This document shows positions 18,401-24,463 of a stretch of 64,000 bases of DNA, piece after piece. Each line of letters starts with the position of its first letter. Within the stretch, counting starts at the first letter, position 1. Source of the stretch: an uncultured Catenibacillus sp. GTDB taxonomy: Bacteria > Bacillota > Clostridia > Lachnospirales > Lachnospiraceae. The DNA lies in the NCBI GenBank assembly GCA_934339005.1, contig CAKRHR010000003.1, forward strand, positions 1 through 64,000, in the 5' to 3' direction. The notes below the pieces were generated by a model. That model had not been told where the DNA came from and ran no database searches. It worked only from the letters and a program-made list of their open reading frames with translations. The position numbers and the translations under genes were made by a program.

Positions 18401-18715
18401 AAAATGCGTGAAGTGCGTACACTTTCCGGCGGTGAGTCTTTCATGGCGGCACTGGCGCTGGCACTTGGTATGGCAGACCAGATTCAGGCAAGTTCATCTG
18501 CAATTCATCTGGATGTCATGTTTATCGATGAAGGCTTTGGTTCGCTGGATGAGCACGCCAGAGCACAGGCAGTCCGGGTGCTGCAGCAGATGGCAGGTGA
18601 ATCCAGAATGATTGGCATCATTTCCCATGTGACAGAGTTAAAACAGGAAATCGAAGATCAGCTTATTGTCAAAAAAGATGACAAAGGCAGCCATGTGCAC
18701 TGGCAGATTAGCTGA
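15401..18715 (+). CDS. sbcC: SMC-like ATPase subunit SbcC
   Basis: Rad50-like ATPase partner of SbcD, 1104 residues. Walker A GDTGSGKT is at residues 34-41. Long coiled-coil arms rich in Gln, Glu and Ala meet at a zinc hook, CPVC at 546-549. The ABC signature LSGGES is at 1008-1013, and Walker B with FIDEGFGSLDE starts near 1041. ATG overlaps the sbcD stop by four bases (ATGA), indicating translational coupling. Nothing essential is missing. Confidence 0.95.
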   Translation: MKPLKLTMQAFGSYGERTVIDFSVPNQNLFLVTGDTGSGKTTLFDAIVFALYGETGSENNKKSGDELRSQFADEAVQPMVELIFSEMNGAQEEIYTVQRIPRHRRAKKRGSGYVNESEKVTLWMPDGTEYPTKETNEKLESMIGLNKRQFMQVVMIAQGEFMELLRAKSDDKKVIFRKLFGTELFQKIVDEFARRKNEQMAEVMHLWTLCQAEAGHIHIPDAKTLNNEANMQEVFMQLATVQKRVMTAKQMSVVDMEELIALLEQMCTYMSDVCAQKKDIYTQSNAEYLKNRDALNNAKHLSVQFELLENAGQILAQCVQEAEQIQKNKVLATQIKTAYDIDAVYQKQSEMQHRLNILKEKLTEQQGKLPQINAKCDQLKKTEAQADKAQCTAIELWTKTNERVTKVLEAFEKMAKTKADIKSQEAILEKLEKDSAQLQTQITTLETQYEAAKTSQAQLAQTEVILSQWQGKYDGAMQMKADIQSVNAQLSELNYQQKVTLKASEKYMQARSLYIEKQNAYQRMQTTFFDAQAGLLAKNLEAGKPCPVCGSTNHPHPHELPEDVLNLTKEMLEATAADLEKYQKDFEIASEKSNKAHTLYEEKEKYLNQQIVLLCENQQASLMAADEVSAKQLQMILTHYSGTESETMPSQEEQISEKQLSLEAAIEMIESLFSEYENKLLAQGKQYRADVEKLQEIRAKMQAMETKQTALRAQAEQNNTTKTQAQIMLAQSRTLLESYEIPEAYPNELAAKAVLQQATDKKEECVQAYKTAAQSLQEAKQAKAQAIALIENYLKDLPEYEAAYAQAITGYKDALEKFQLETWQDIVGNYQLSDIEALQKSIEDYQLKLASAKSQKAAAMQSIGEAEKPDIEALNSQLEMAERAMLEAQTAQNQCMDIYQNNTKVLETLKPKMAERTQMMAALTQLETMYNLLAGKVSGARMDIETYVQRYYLQHILNAANKRFREMSAGQYELRLYELAQAGDGKNRGLDLMVYSYVTGKMREVRTLSGGESFMAALALALGMADQIQASSSAIHLDVMFIDEGFGSLDEHARAQAVRVLQQMAGESRMIGIISHVTELKQEIEDQLIVKKDDKGSHVHWQIS

Positions 18716-18819
18716 TGATGTTATTTTTTATTTGCAAACTTAAACTTGCATAATCCTTGAAACTGTGTCACAATAAAGAGATAGCAGAGTAAAATGAAAA
18801 TAGGGGCGATAGAAGATTC

Positions 18820-19602
18820 ATGAGTAAAAAAGCAGTATTTTTTGATATAGACGGTACATTATGGGACAGACAGATGAATATCCCGGAAAGTACAAAGAAG
18901 GCAATTACACAGTTGCGTGAAAAAGGCATTTATACATTTATATGTACAGGTCGTGCGCCGGCATTTCTGACAAGTCCAAAACTTAAAGCACTGGATTTGG
19001 ACGGTATTTTAGCAGGCTGCGGTACTTATGTATCATTTCACGGCGAAGAATTGTTATGCAAATATCTTGAACCGGAACTGGTCCAGAAAACGCTGGATAT
19101 TTTGCGTGCGTACAATATGCCTGTAGTATTTGAGGGCAAGGATTATGAATATGCCGACGAACTTTTAAAGGATGATTCATATTATCCGATTTTGAAAAAA
19201 GAACTTGGAGATACATTGCTTGATGTGGATGCGTGCAGCATGCAGTGGAAAGCAAACAAATTCTCAGCCACTATTAAAGGCGGTAATTATATGGAAGCCA
19301 TTCATAAACTTGAAGAATGGTATTTGATGATTGTACATGACAACGTTGTCTGTGAAGGAGTACCTAAGGGTTACAGCAAAGCATCAGGTATTCAGTTTAT
19401 ATGCGAAAAACTGGGTGTTGCCAGAGAAGATACTTATGCTTTCGGTGATAGTGCAAATGATAAAGAAATGCTTGAATACGCAGGTTGCGGTATTGCCATG
19501 GGCAACGGCACAGATGCTGCAAAAAATGTGGCAGATTATGTCACCGACAGTCTTGAAAATGATGGCATCTACAATGCCTGCAAGCATTTTGGATTGATTT
19601 AG
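18820..19602 (+). CDS. HAD-superfamily (Cof-type) phosphatase
   Basis: Cytoplasmic phosphatase of the Cof/YidA type, 260 residues. Motif I is DIDGT with D9 and D11. A type-IIB cap occupies roughly residues 80-185, and the C-terminal motif GDSANDKEM has D210 and D214 as magnesium ligands. Natural substrates of this family are sugar phosphates or flavin/pyridoxal phosphates and cannot be told from the sequence. It lies 104 bases after sbcC with no obvious functional link to its neighbours. Confidence 0.88.
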   Translation: MSKKAVFFDIDGTLWDRQMNIPESTKKAITQLREKGIYTFICTGRAPAFLTSPKLKALDLDGILAGCGTYVSFHGEELLCKYLEPELVQKTLDILRAYNMPVVFEGKDYEYADELLKDDSYYPILKKELGDTLLDVDACSMQWKANKFSATIKGGNYMEAIHKLEEWYLMIVHDNVVCEGVPKGYSKASGIQFICEKLGVAREDTYAFGDSANDKEMLEYAGCGIAMGNGTDAAKNVADYVTDSLENDGIYNACKHFGLI

Positions 19603-19663
19603 AATGAAATAAGTTTTGAATGAGCATTATAATAAAGGCATAATAAAAATGGGGGAATGAAAG

Positions 19664-20572
19664 ATGGAACAGCAGTTATTTACAAACGAAGTGATTTTAT
19701 CATGGCTTCAGTACTATGCGAAAAACACACCGATTGATCTGGAAAAGGTAAAGATGATTGACATTACCCGTAAAAACAAAAATGTCATTCCAACAGTCGA
19801 ATCACACAAGGCAGTTCTTGTATTTTCACAGGCCGGTGTCAAAGACATTTTTTACCGTATGTGGAGTGCAGGACTTGGTGAATGTGAAGTCTGGTATAAT
19901 GAAGGCTCGGACCCTGTGGGTGAAGTAAAGCATGATTTGCTGAAAAATATGATTAATCGCGGAATCAATGCCTCTGCGGGTATGCTGATCGTCAATGACA
20001 AAGCACGCAATACATATAAAATCGGTATGGATAATGACAGCTTCCGTCGAGGCTCTGTACGTTTTGTCGGCAGTGAAATCCGGTCTGTGATTTTAAATAA
20101 AATGCATGTGGGACGTCAGGATGATCTGTGTGTCATCAGTGGCGAAAGTATTGCGATTGAGGCTGCGCTTATTGCCACAGAAGCTACAGTTATTGCTGTT
20201 GAATACAATAAAGATGACCGTGCAACCATTGAAGAAAATATGGAATATTTCGGCCTGCAAAACATTCAGGTCATTGACCATGTGGATGAACAGAATATGG
20301 CAGGATGTCCGGTGCCGGCACTTGTATTTATGGTGGCATCTGCCAGCATGGAACAGGAACTGGATTATCTGACAAAATTAAATCCACAGATTAATGTGGT
20401 GATTTACACACTGGATTTTTCCGTGGCAGCAGATATGCAGAAGATTTTTGAAAAATATGCCATCAAAGATATGGAAGTTGTTCAGGTGGCTGTATCTAAA
20501 TTAAATTCAAAGAATACATTCGTTCAGGAACCTGCACCTTGGATTATTACAGGTAAAGCAGACCGCAAATAG
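19664..20572 (+). CDS. CobL (CbiE/CbiT)-like protein with degenerate SAM-binding motif
   Basis: Protein of 302 residues that I recognise by alignment to the true CbiE-CbiT fusion at 50646-51851. Residues 53-130 match the second half of the CbiE methylase domain, including GLGECEVWYNEGSDPVGEV and DSFRRG against DEDFVRGK. Residues 137-210 match the start of CbiT (SEIRSVILNKMHVGRQDD against KEEVRWTIIGKLKLTPDA). The SAM loop that reads DIGAGTGSVSVECA in the real enzyme is VISGESIAIEAAL here, lacking the Gly-rich loop. The C-terminus also aligns (VQVAVSKLNSKNTF against VQLCVSRSKTIGSY). The first half of CbiE is absent. It sits far from the cobalamin genes and is probably not a working methyltransferase; its present role is unknown. 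Confidence 0.65.
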   Translation: MEQQLFTNEVILSWLQYYAKNTPIDLEKVKMIDITRKNKNVIPTVESHKAVLVFSQAGVKDIFYRMWSAGLGECEVWYNEGSDPVGEVKHDLLKNMINRGINASAGMLIVNDKARNTYKIGMDNDSFRRGSVRFVGSEIRSVILNKMHVGRQDDLCVISGESIAIEAALIATEATVIAVEYNKDDRATIEENMEYFGLQNIQVIDHVDEQNMAGCPVPALVFMVASASMEQELDYLTKLNPQINVVIYTLDFSVAADMQKIFEKYAIKDMEVVQVAVSKLNSKNTFVQEPAPWIITGKADRK

Positions 20573-20593
20573 AATGAAAGGCAGGATTTACAA

Positions 20594-21001
20594 ATGATAG
20601 AAATTAATGGTATTAATCATGTGGCCATCAGTGTTGCGGATTTGGAAGAAAGCATTGCATGGTATCAGCGTGTATTTGGATTTACAGTCATTGACCGTTC
20701 AGAAATCCCAGGCACAGGCGTCAAAGTATCACATATGCAGGGCAAAGGATTTTTGCTTGAAATCTTTTGTGCCGAAAATAGCAATCCACTGCCAAAGGAC
20801 AGGCGTATTCCAAATCTTGACTTTCTGACACAGGGCAATAAACATTTCTCTTTTGGCGTCAAAGACGGACATAAAGCCAAAGAAGAGATGGAAGCCATGG
20901 GCGTTGATATTGCCTTTGTTGCCGAAGTGGATGGTACTTATGGTGTATTTATCAGAGATAACACAGGCAACCTGATTGAAATATTTGAAGAAGGCTGTTA
21001 A
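20594..21001 (+). CDS. VOC-family (glyoxalase/dioxygenase fold) protein
   Basis: Small metalloprotein of 135 residues with the paired beta-alpha-beta-beta-beta units of the vicinal oxygen chelate fold. Likely metal ligands are H9 in INHVAISV, the glutamate of LLEIF, the histidine of KHFSFGV and the glutamate of LIEIFEE. Family members include methylmalonyl-CoA epimerases, lactoylglutathione lyases and resistance proteins; none can be singled out here. It starts 22 bases after the CobL-like gene, so the two may be co-transcribed. Confidence 0.82.
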   Translation: MIEINGINHVAISVADLEESIAWYQRVFGFTVIDRSEIPGTGVKVSHMQGKGFLLEIFCAENSNPLPKDRRIPNLDFLTQGNKHFSFGVKDGHKAKEEMEAMGVDIAFVAEVDGTYGVFIRDNTGNLIEIFEEGC

Positions 21002-21062
21002 TGTAGGTAAAATACATTTTACAAAAAATTGACAATAGCTTAATGAAACATTTGGATGGCGT

Positions 21063-21071
21063 TGATATACT
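21063..21071 (+). promoter_or_regulatory. Possible extended -10 promoter of the small membrane protein
   Basis: TGATATACT is an extended -10 element (TGnTATACT) about 105 bases before the start codon at 21175. No convincing -35 box is placed correctly. Confidence 0.35.
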
Positions 21072-21174
21072 GACCTTAAAGATAAAAGAAAGTAAGTTGT
21101 ATTTGATTTTGTAAAGATATTTAAAAGAGTATTTAAAATCAGACACGAAGGTGTATCGAAAAGAGGTCATTGAT

Positions 21175-21414
21175 ATGAAAAACGCCATAAGTCGGAAATG
21201 TTTCCAGAAACCTTATTTATTCTTATTTTTTAATACTGTGATTTATACACTGACTGCATTTACAATATGTACAATTGTTGCATTTGTGGTTGCGGGCATA
21301 TCTGACAGATGGACATTGGCACAGTGCATGCGTTCGGCATTACTGGCAACAGCGTGGGCTGGTGTGATTTTTGGCTGGTACGGCGGTATTCTTTACTGGA
21401 TGCGTAAAAACTAA
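21175..21414 (+). CDS. Small two-helix membrane protein of unknown function
   Basis: A 79-residue protein with two hydrophobic segments, roughly FLFFNTVIYTLTAFTICTIV near residue 18 and a second near 55-72, ending in WMRKN. ATG 21175 is chosen over the upstream in-frame GTG at 21151 because AAGAGGT (21161-21167) lies 7 bases before it. I do not recognise the family. It stands alone just ahead of the infC promoter. Confidence 0.6.
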   Translation: MKNAISRKCFQKPYLFLFFNTVIYTLTAFTICTIVAFVVAGISDRWTLAQCMRSALLATAWAGVIFGWYGGILYWMRKN

Positions 21415-21455
21415 AAAGTTAAAATATAATAAGTGAAAAATCGTGCTAAAAAGTG

Positions 21456-21484
21456 TTGACAATCACATTAAAAGGTGATAAGAT
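21456..21484 (+). promoter_or_regulatory. Promoter of infC-rpmI-rplT
   Basis: TTGACA at 21456-21461, 17-base spacer, TAAGAT at 21479-21484. It drives a leader of about 150 bases. Confidence 0.85.
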
Positions 21485-21490
21485 AGTTCA

Positions 21491-21620
21491 GTAAAACAAA
21501 GCAGAGCTATTTACTCTCACCTCAGCATATGATGATGTCTTGGGTTTATATTTAAGATATTTGCGCACTGAGTGCGTTCTTAAATGGTGAGTAGGTTTCT
21601 GCTCACCATTATTTTTTTTG
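21491..21620 (+). promoter_or_regulatory. Ribosomal protein L20 leader with attenuator
   Basis: Structured leader ending in an intrinsic terminator: AATGGTGAG (21583-21591) pairs with CTCACCATT (21602-21610), followed by eight T. An upstream CTCACC (21516-21521) is identical to the terminator's 3' arm, so it can pair with GGTGAG (21586-21591) and prevent termination. In between, TTTAAGA/TCTTAAA and CGCACT/AGTGCG build a further hairpin. Leaders like this before infC-rpmI-rplT in Firmicutes let excess L20 switch the operon off. Confidence 0.85.
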
Positions 21621-21639
21621 ACATTAGGAGGTGTCAGTT

Positions 21640-22149
21640 ATTAGCGAATTAATGATTAACGAGCAAATCAGAGATAGAGAAGTACGTGTCATCGGCGAAG
21701 ACGGTGAACAGTTAGGTGTCATGTCATCTAAGGATGCGATGAAGTTAGCCAGAGAAGCAAATCTTGATCTCGTAAAGATTGCACCGACAGCTAAACCACC
21801 GGTATGCAAGATTATCGATTATGGTAAATATCGTTATGAGATGGCCAGAAAAGAAAAGGAAGCTAAGAAGAAGCAGAAGACAATCGAAGTAAAGGAAATT
21901 CGTCTTTCACCAAACATTGATGTGAATGATTTGAATACGAAGATGAACCATGCACGTAAGTTTTTAAAAGGCGGCGACAAGGTAAAAGTATCTGTCAGAT
22001 TCCGCGGACGTGAACTTGCACACACAGCTTCCGGTAAAGTAATTCTCGAACAGTTTGCTGAGAAGTTAGCTGATACAGCAGTAATTGACAAACCTGCTAA
22101 GATGGAAGGTAAGAGCATGGTGATGTTCTTATCAGAAAAACGTAATTAA
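21640..22149 (+). CDS. infC: Translation initiation factor IF-3 (AUU start)
   Basis: IF-3 prevents premature 50S joining and checks the start codon in the P site. The N-terminal domain begins ISELMINEQIRDREVRVI and the C-terminal domain includes KMNHARKFLKGGDKVKVSVRFRGRE. The start is read as ATT at 21640: AGGAGGTG (21626-21633) is 6 bases upstream, and the only other candidate, GTG 21631, is part of that ribosome binding site. AUU starts on infC are well known and let IF-3 limit its own synthesis. It is followed by rpmI after 40 bases. Confidence 0.95.
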   Translation: MSELMINEQIRDREVRVIGEDGEQLGVMSSKDAMKLAREANLDLVKIAPTAKPPVCKIIDYGKYRYEMARKEKEAKKKQKTIEVKEIRLSPNIDVNDLNTKMNHARKFLKGGDKVKVSVRFRGRELAHTASGKVILEQFAEKLADTAVIDKPAKMEGKSMVMFLSEKRN

Positions 22150-22189
22150 TCAATATTAATCAATTGATATATTTAAGGAGGAATACATC

Positions 22190-22387
22190 ATGCCAAAGGT
22201 AAAAACAAGCAGAGCAGCAGCAAAGCGTTTTAAGACAACAGGTACTGGTAAATTAAAAAGAATGAAAGCATATAAGAGCCATATCTTAACAAAGAAATCC
22301 GCTAAGAGAAAGAGAAATCTTAGAAAAGCTACTATTACAGATTCAACAAACGTTAAGAATATGAAAAAGATTTTACCATATCTTTAA
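22190..22387 (+). CDS. rpmI: 50S ribosomal protein L35
   Basis: Full-length (65 residues), very basic, with the typical opening MPKVKTSRAAAKRFKTTGTG and the C-terminal MKKILPYL. It is preceded by AAGGAGGAA. Middle gene of the infC-rpmI-rplT operon. Confidence 0.97.
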   Translation: MPKVKTSRAAAKRFKTTGTGKLKRMKAYKSHILTKKSAKRKRNLRKATITDSTNVKNMKKILPYL

Positions 22388-22413
22388 TCTGATGAAACGG
22401 AGGAACAGTTAGA

Positions 22414-22770
22414 ATGGCAAGAGTTAAAGGCGGTTTAAACGCAAAGAAAAAGCATAATAGAGTATTAAAATTAGCTAAAGGCTACAGAGGCGCACGTTCA
22501 AAACAGTACAGAGTTGCAAAACAGTCTGTTATGAGAGCTTTAACAAGTTCTTACGCAGGTCGTAAAGAAAGAAAACGTCAGTTCAGACAGTTATGGATTG
22601 CTCGTATCAACGCAGCAGCACGTATGAACGGTTTATCATACAGCAAACTTATGTATGGTTTAAAACTTGCAGGTGTTGAAGTTAACAGAAAGATGCTTTC
22701 TGAAATGGCTATCAACAACGCAGAAGATTTCGCTAAACTTTGCGAAGTTGCAAAAGCTAAATTAGCTTAA
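22414..22770 (+). CDS. rplT: 50S ribosomal protein L20
   Basis: Full-length (118 residues), basic, with the hallmark blocks MARVKGGLNAKKKHNRVLKL, AKGYRGARSKQYR and RKRQFRQLWIARINAAAR. L20 binds 23S rRNA early in 50S assembly and is the expected repressor acting on the leader at 21491-21620. It lies 26 bases after rpmI with CGGAGGAA upstream. Confidence 0.97.
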   Translation: MARVKGGLNAKKKHNRVLKLAKGYRGARSKQYRVAKQSVMRALTSSYAGRKERKRQFRQLWIARINAAARMNGLSYSKLMYGLKLAGVEVNRKMLSEMAINNAEDFAKLCEVAKAKLA

Positions 22771-22828
22771 TTGATTTTGGATCAATTTTGAACATTAAGA
22801 AATGAGATATACGCAGGGGAGAGATTTA

Positions 22829-22905
22829 GATATAGCACATACGAATGTGTGATATCCGAGTCTTACCCTGATTTCTTAATTCGCTCAGATGGGTAATTAA
22901 GAAAT
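22829..22905 (+). other. Two hairpins in the gap after rplT
   Basis: GATAT-AG-CACAT (22829-22840) pairs imperfectly with ATGTG-TG-ATATC (22845-22856). ATTTCTTAATT (22871-22881) pairs perfectly with AATTAAGAAAT (22895-22905). No long T tract follows, so these are probable 3'-end structures of the operon transcript. I see no gene in 22771-23051. Confidence 0.4.
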
Positions 22906-23011
22906 TTAAAAAGTGTTTTGTGAAATGATATAGATGATTTTGGTGAACGATGTAGAAATTGAACCAAAATGATAAAAAAATCAAAAAATTCAGAAAAAAC
23001 TTAAAAAGCAC

Positions 23012-23040
23012 TTGACAGAATTGTGTAAATTGTGTATACT
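23012..23040 (+). promoter_or_regulatory. Promoter of the tRNA-Pro gene
   Basis: TTGACA at 23012-23017, 17-base spacer, TATACT at 23035-23040, ending 11 bases before the tRNA. Confidence 0.88.
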
Positions 23041-23051
23041 ATAATAGTCAA

Positions 23052-23126
23052 CGGGGTGTGGCTCAGCTTGGCTAGAGCGCTTGATTTGGGATCAAGAGGT
23101 CGCAGGTTCGAATCCTGTCACCCCGA
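23052..23126 (+). tRNA. tRNA-Pro (anticodon UGG)
   Basis: Full cloverleaf of 75 bases. The acceptor stem is CGGGGTG with CACCCCG, the anticodon stem CTTGA/TCAAG and the loop TTTGGGA (anticodon TGG). The T loop is GTTCGAATC, and the discriminator base A is at 23126. The 3' CCA is not encoded. Confidence 0.97.
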
Positions 23127-23135
23127 TTTTATAAG

Positions 23136-23174
23136 AGGCATAACTTCTCGGTTTTGAAGTTATGCCTTATTTTG
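23136..23174 (+). terminator. Terminator of tRNA-Pro
   Basis: AGGCATAACTTC (23136-23147) and GAAGTTATGCCT (23156-23167) pair perfectly, followed by TATTTTG. Confidence 0.88.
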
Positions 23175-23208
23175 TATATGGAAATATGTTGTTTGCATTT
23201 AAGTTATT

Positions 23209-23228
23209 ACTTTTGACACTCATATCAT
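23209..23228 (+). repeat. Copy of the dispersed motif
   Basis: ACTTTTGACACTCATATCAT, matching 8684-8703 at most positions, in the spacer between the tRNA terminator and the next gene. Confidence 0.45.
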
Positions 23229-23315
23229 GTAAAAAATATACCGGCATAAATGCAGCAAATAAGCATAATTAAAAAACCACAAGCATAAAAATCAGAAGAG
23301 AGGCGTCATGAAAAT

Positions 23316-23585
23316 ATGTATACAGTAACAATTGAAACAATCAAAAAAGGTAAAAGCCAGACACAGACATATCAGTTAGGTGAATTTGATACAAAAGATT
23401 ATGATATGACGATGAGTGAGATTTCAGATGTTTTATATGAGGTAGAGATGGATTTTGATGTCATTGACGGTGACGGCGATATGGCAATTGATGATATATT
23501 GATTGCGATTTCTGAAGAAGAAACATTTGAACATCGTCTGAAAGGCCGTGGCGTGACTTATATTGTGAAAGGTTATGAGGCGTAA
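23316..23585 (+). CDS. Small acidic protein of unknown function
   Basis: An 89-residue, strongly acidic protein starting MYTVTIETIKKGKSQTQTYQLG, with DVIDGDGDMAIDD in the middle, and no membrane segment. I do not recognise the family. GAGAGG precedes the ATG at about 12-base spacing. Its stop codon region overlaps the start of the lysozyme-like gene by one base, so the two are translationally coupled and may act together. Confidence 0.7.
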   Translation: MYTVTIETIKKGKSQTQTYQLGEFDTKDYDMTMSEISDVLYEVEMDFDVIDGDGDMAIDDILIAISEEETFEHRLKGRGVTYIVKGYEA

Positions 23586-24220
23586 TGTCAAATATCCCCG
23601 ATAAGTTCAGATACAGTCTGACGATGCAAAAAAATGAGCATCATCAGGGAAATACGACAAAACAGAAGCTGAGTAAAAGACTTGTGTGCTTAGGTGTGAT
23701 ACTTTGTATCATTTTGGGTTTTGGTATTGCATGGAAGATCTATTATACAAAGATTAATCGAAATGTCTTGTCCTATGAGGAGGATATTTGGCGTTATGCC
23801 AGAATGTATGAGATGGAGGATTATGTGACGCTCGTTGAGGCTGTCATGATGCAGGAATCCAGAGGCAAAGGCATAGATGTGATGCAGAGTTCAGAGTGCA
23901 TGTATAATACCCTTTATGACCAGCGACCAAATGGTATTAAGGATACTCAGTATTCGATTGAAGTCGGTATCCGATATTTGCGATATTGCCTGACACTGGC
24001 AGGTGCACAGGGGCCGGAGGACATGGATGCCATTAAACTTGCGCTGCAGGGCTACAATTATGGTGCAGGCTACATTGACTGGGCACTTGAACGCGATGGC
24101 GAATATACGAAAGAGAATGCAGAAGTATTTTCAGAGATGATGAAGGAGTCTGAACAGATAGAAGTTTATGGCGACACAAATTATGTTTCACATGTGCTGA
24201 GATATTACAGGCCGAAATAG
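23585..24220 (+). CDS. Membrane-anchored lysozyme-like (CwlT-type) muramidase
   Basis: A 211-residue protein with a cytoplasmic N-terminus, one membrane helix at about residues 33-53 (LVCLGVILCIILGFGIAW) and an extracytoplasmic lysozyme-like domain. Motifs are VMMQESRGKG with the likely catalytic glutamate E91, then DVMQSSE and GYNYGAGYIDWA, as in the muramidase domain of CwlT and conjugation-type lytic enzymes. It lacks the C-terminal NlpC/P60 domain of CwlT. No conjugation genes are nearby, so a cell-wall remodelling role is more likely. Confidence 0.82.
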   Translation: MSNIPDKFRYSLTMQKNEHHQGNTTKQKLSKRLVCLGVILCIILGFGIAWKIYYTKINRNVLSYEEDIWRYARMYEMEDYVTLVEAVMMQESRGKGIDVMQSSECMYNTLYDQRPNGIKDTQYSIEVGIRYLRYCLTLAGAQGPEDMDAIKLALQGYNYGAGYIDWALERDGEYTKENAEVFSEMMKESEQIEVYGDTNYVSHVLRYYRPK

Positions 24221-24262
24221 AGCTGTGTAGCAATTTGTATACATCAATGAGTTGTAAAAATT

Positions 24263-24282
24263 ACTTTTGGCCCTGATATCAA
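24263..24282 (+). repeat. Copy of the dispersed motif
   Basis: ACTTTTGGCCCTGATATCAA, 42 bases after the lysozyme-like stop codon. Confidence 0.45.
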
Positions 24283-24290
24283 AAAATACA

Positions 24291-24343
24291 AAAAACGACA
24301 TTTTGCAATACGCATTAACGCAAGTTGCAAAATGTCGTTTTTT
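24291..24343. terminator. Bidirectional terminator between the lysozyme-like gene and typA
   Basis: AAAAACGACATTTTGCAA (24291-24308) pairs perfectly with its complement at 24325-24342. It has T-rich flanks on both strands, serving the two convergent transcripts. Confidence 0.9.
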
Positions 24344-24349
24344 ATTTAC

Positions 24350-24435
24350 GCGAGCAACGAGCCAAAGTCCATGCTCGCATGAGACCTTGGCGACTGCCGC
24401 GATAACTTGAGAAACTCGCGGAGCGTGTTTCTCAT
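24350..24435 (-). other. GC-rich structured element in the typA 3' region, possible ncRNA or interspersed repeat
   Basis: This 86-base stretch is richer in GC than its surroundings and holds several interlocking inverted repeats: GCGAGCA/TGCTCGC (24350-24356, 24372-24378), CCGCGA/TCGCGG (24397-24402, 24416-24421) and GAGAAAC/GTTTCTC (24409-24415, 24427-24433). On the minus strand GCCAAGGTC and GACTTTGGC (24383-24391, 24361-24369) form a 9-base stem using a G-U pair that would be an A-C clash on the plus strand. Inside it, CATGC pairs with GCATG. This favours a minus-strand RNA in the typA transcript. No open reading frame is present. Confidence 0.5.
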
Positions 24436-24463
24436 AGTTTAAAGAAATCTGAAATTCATTAAA

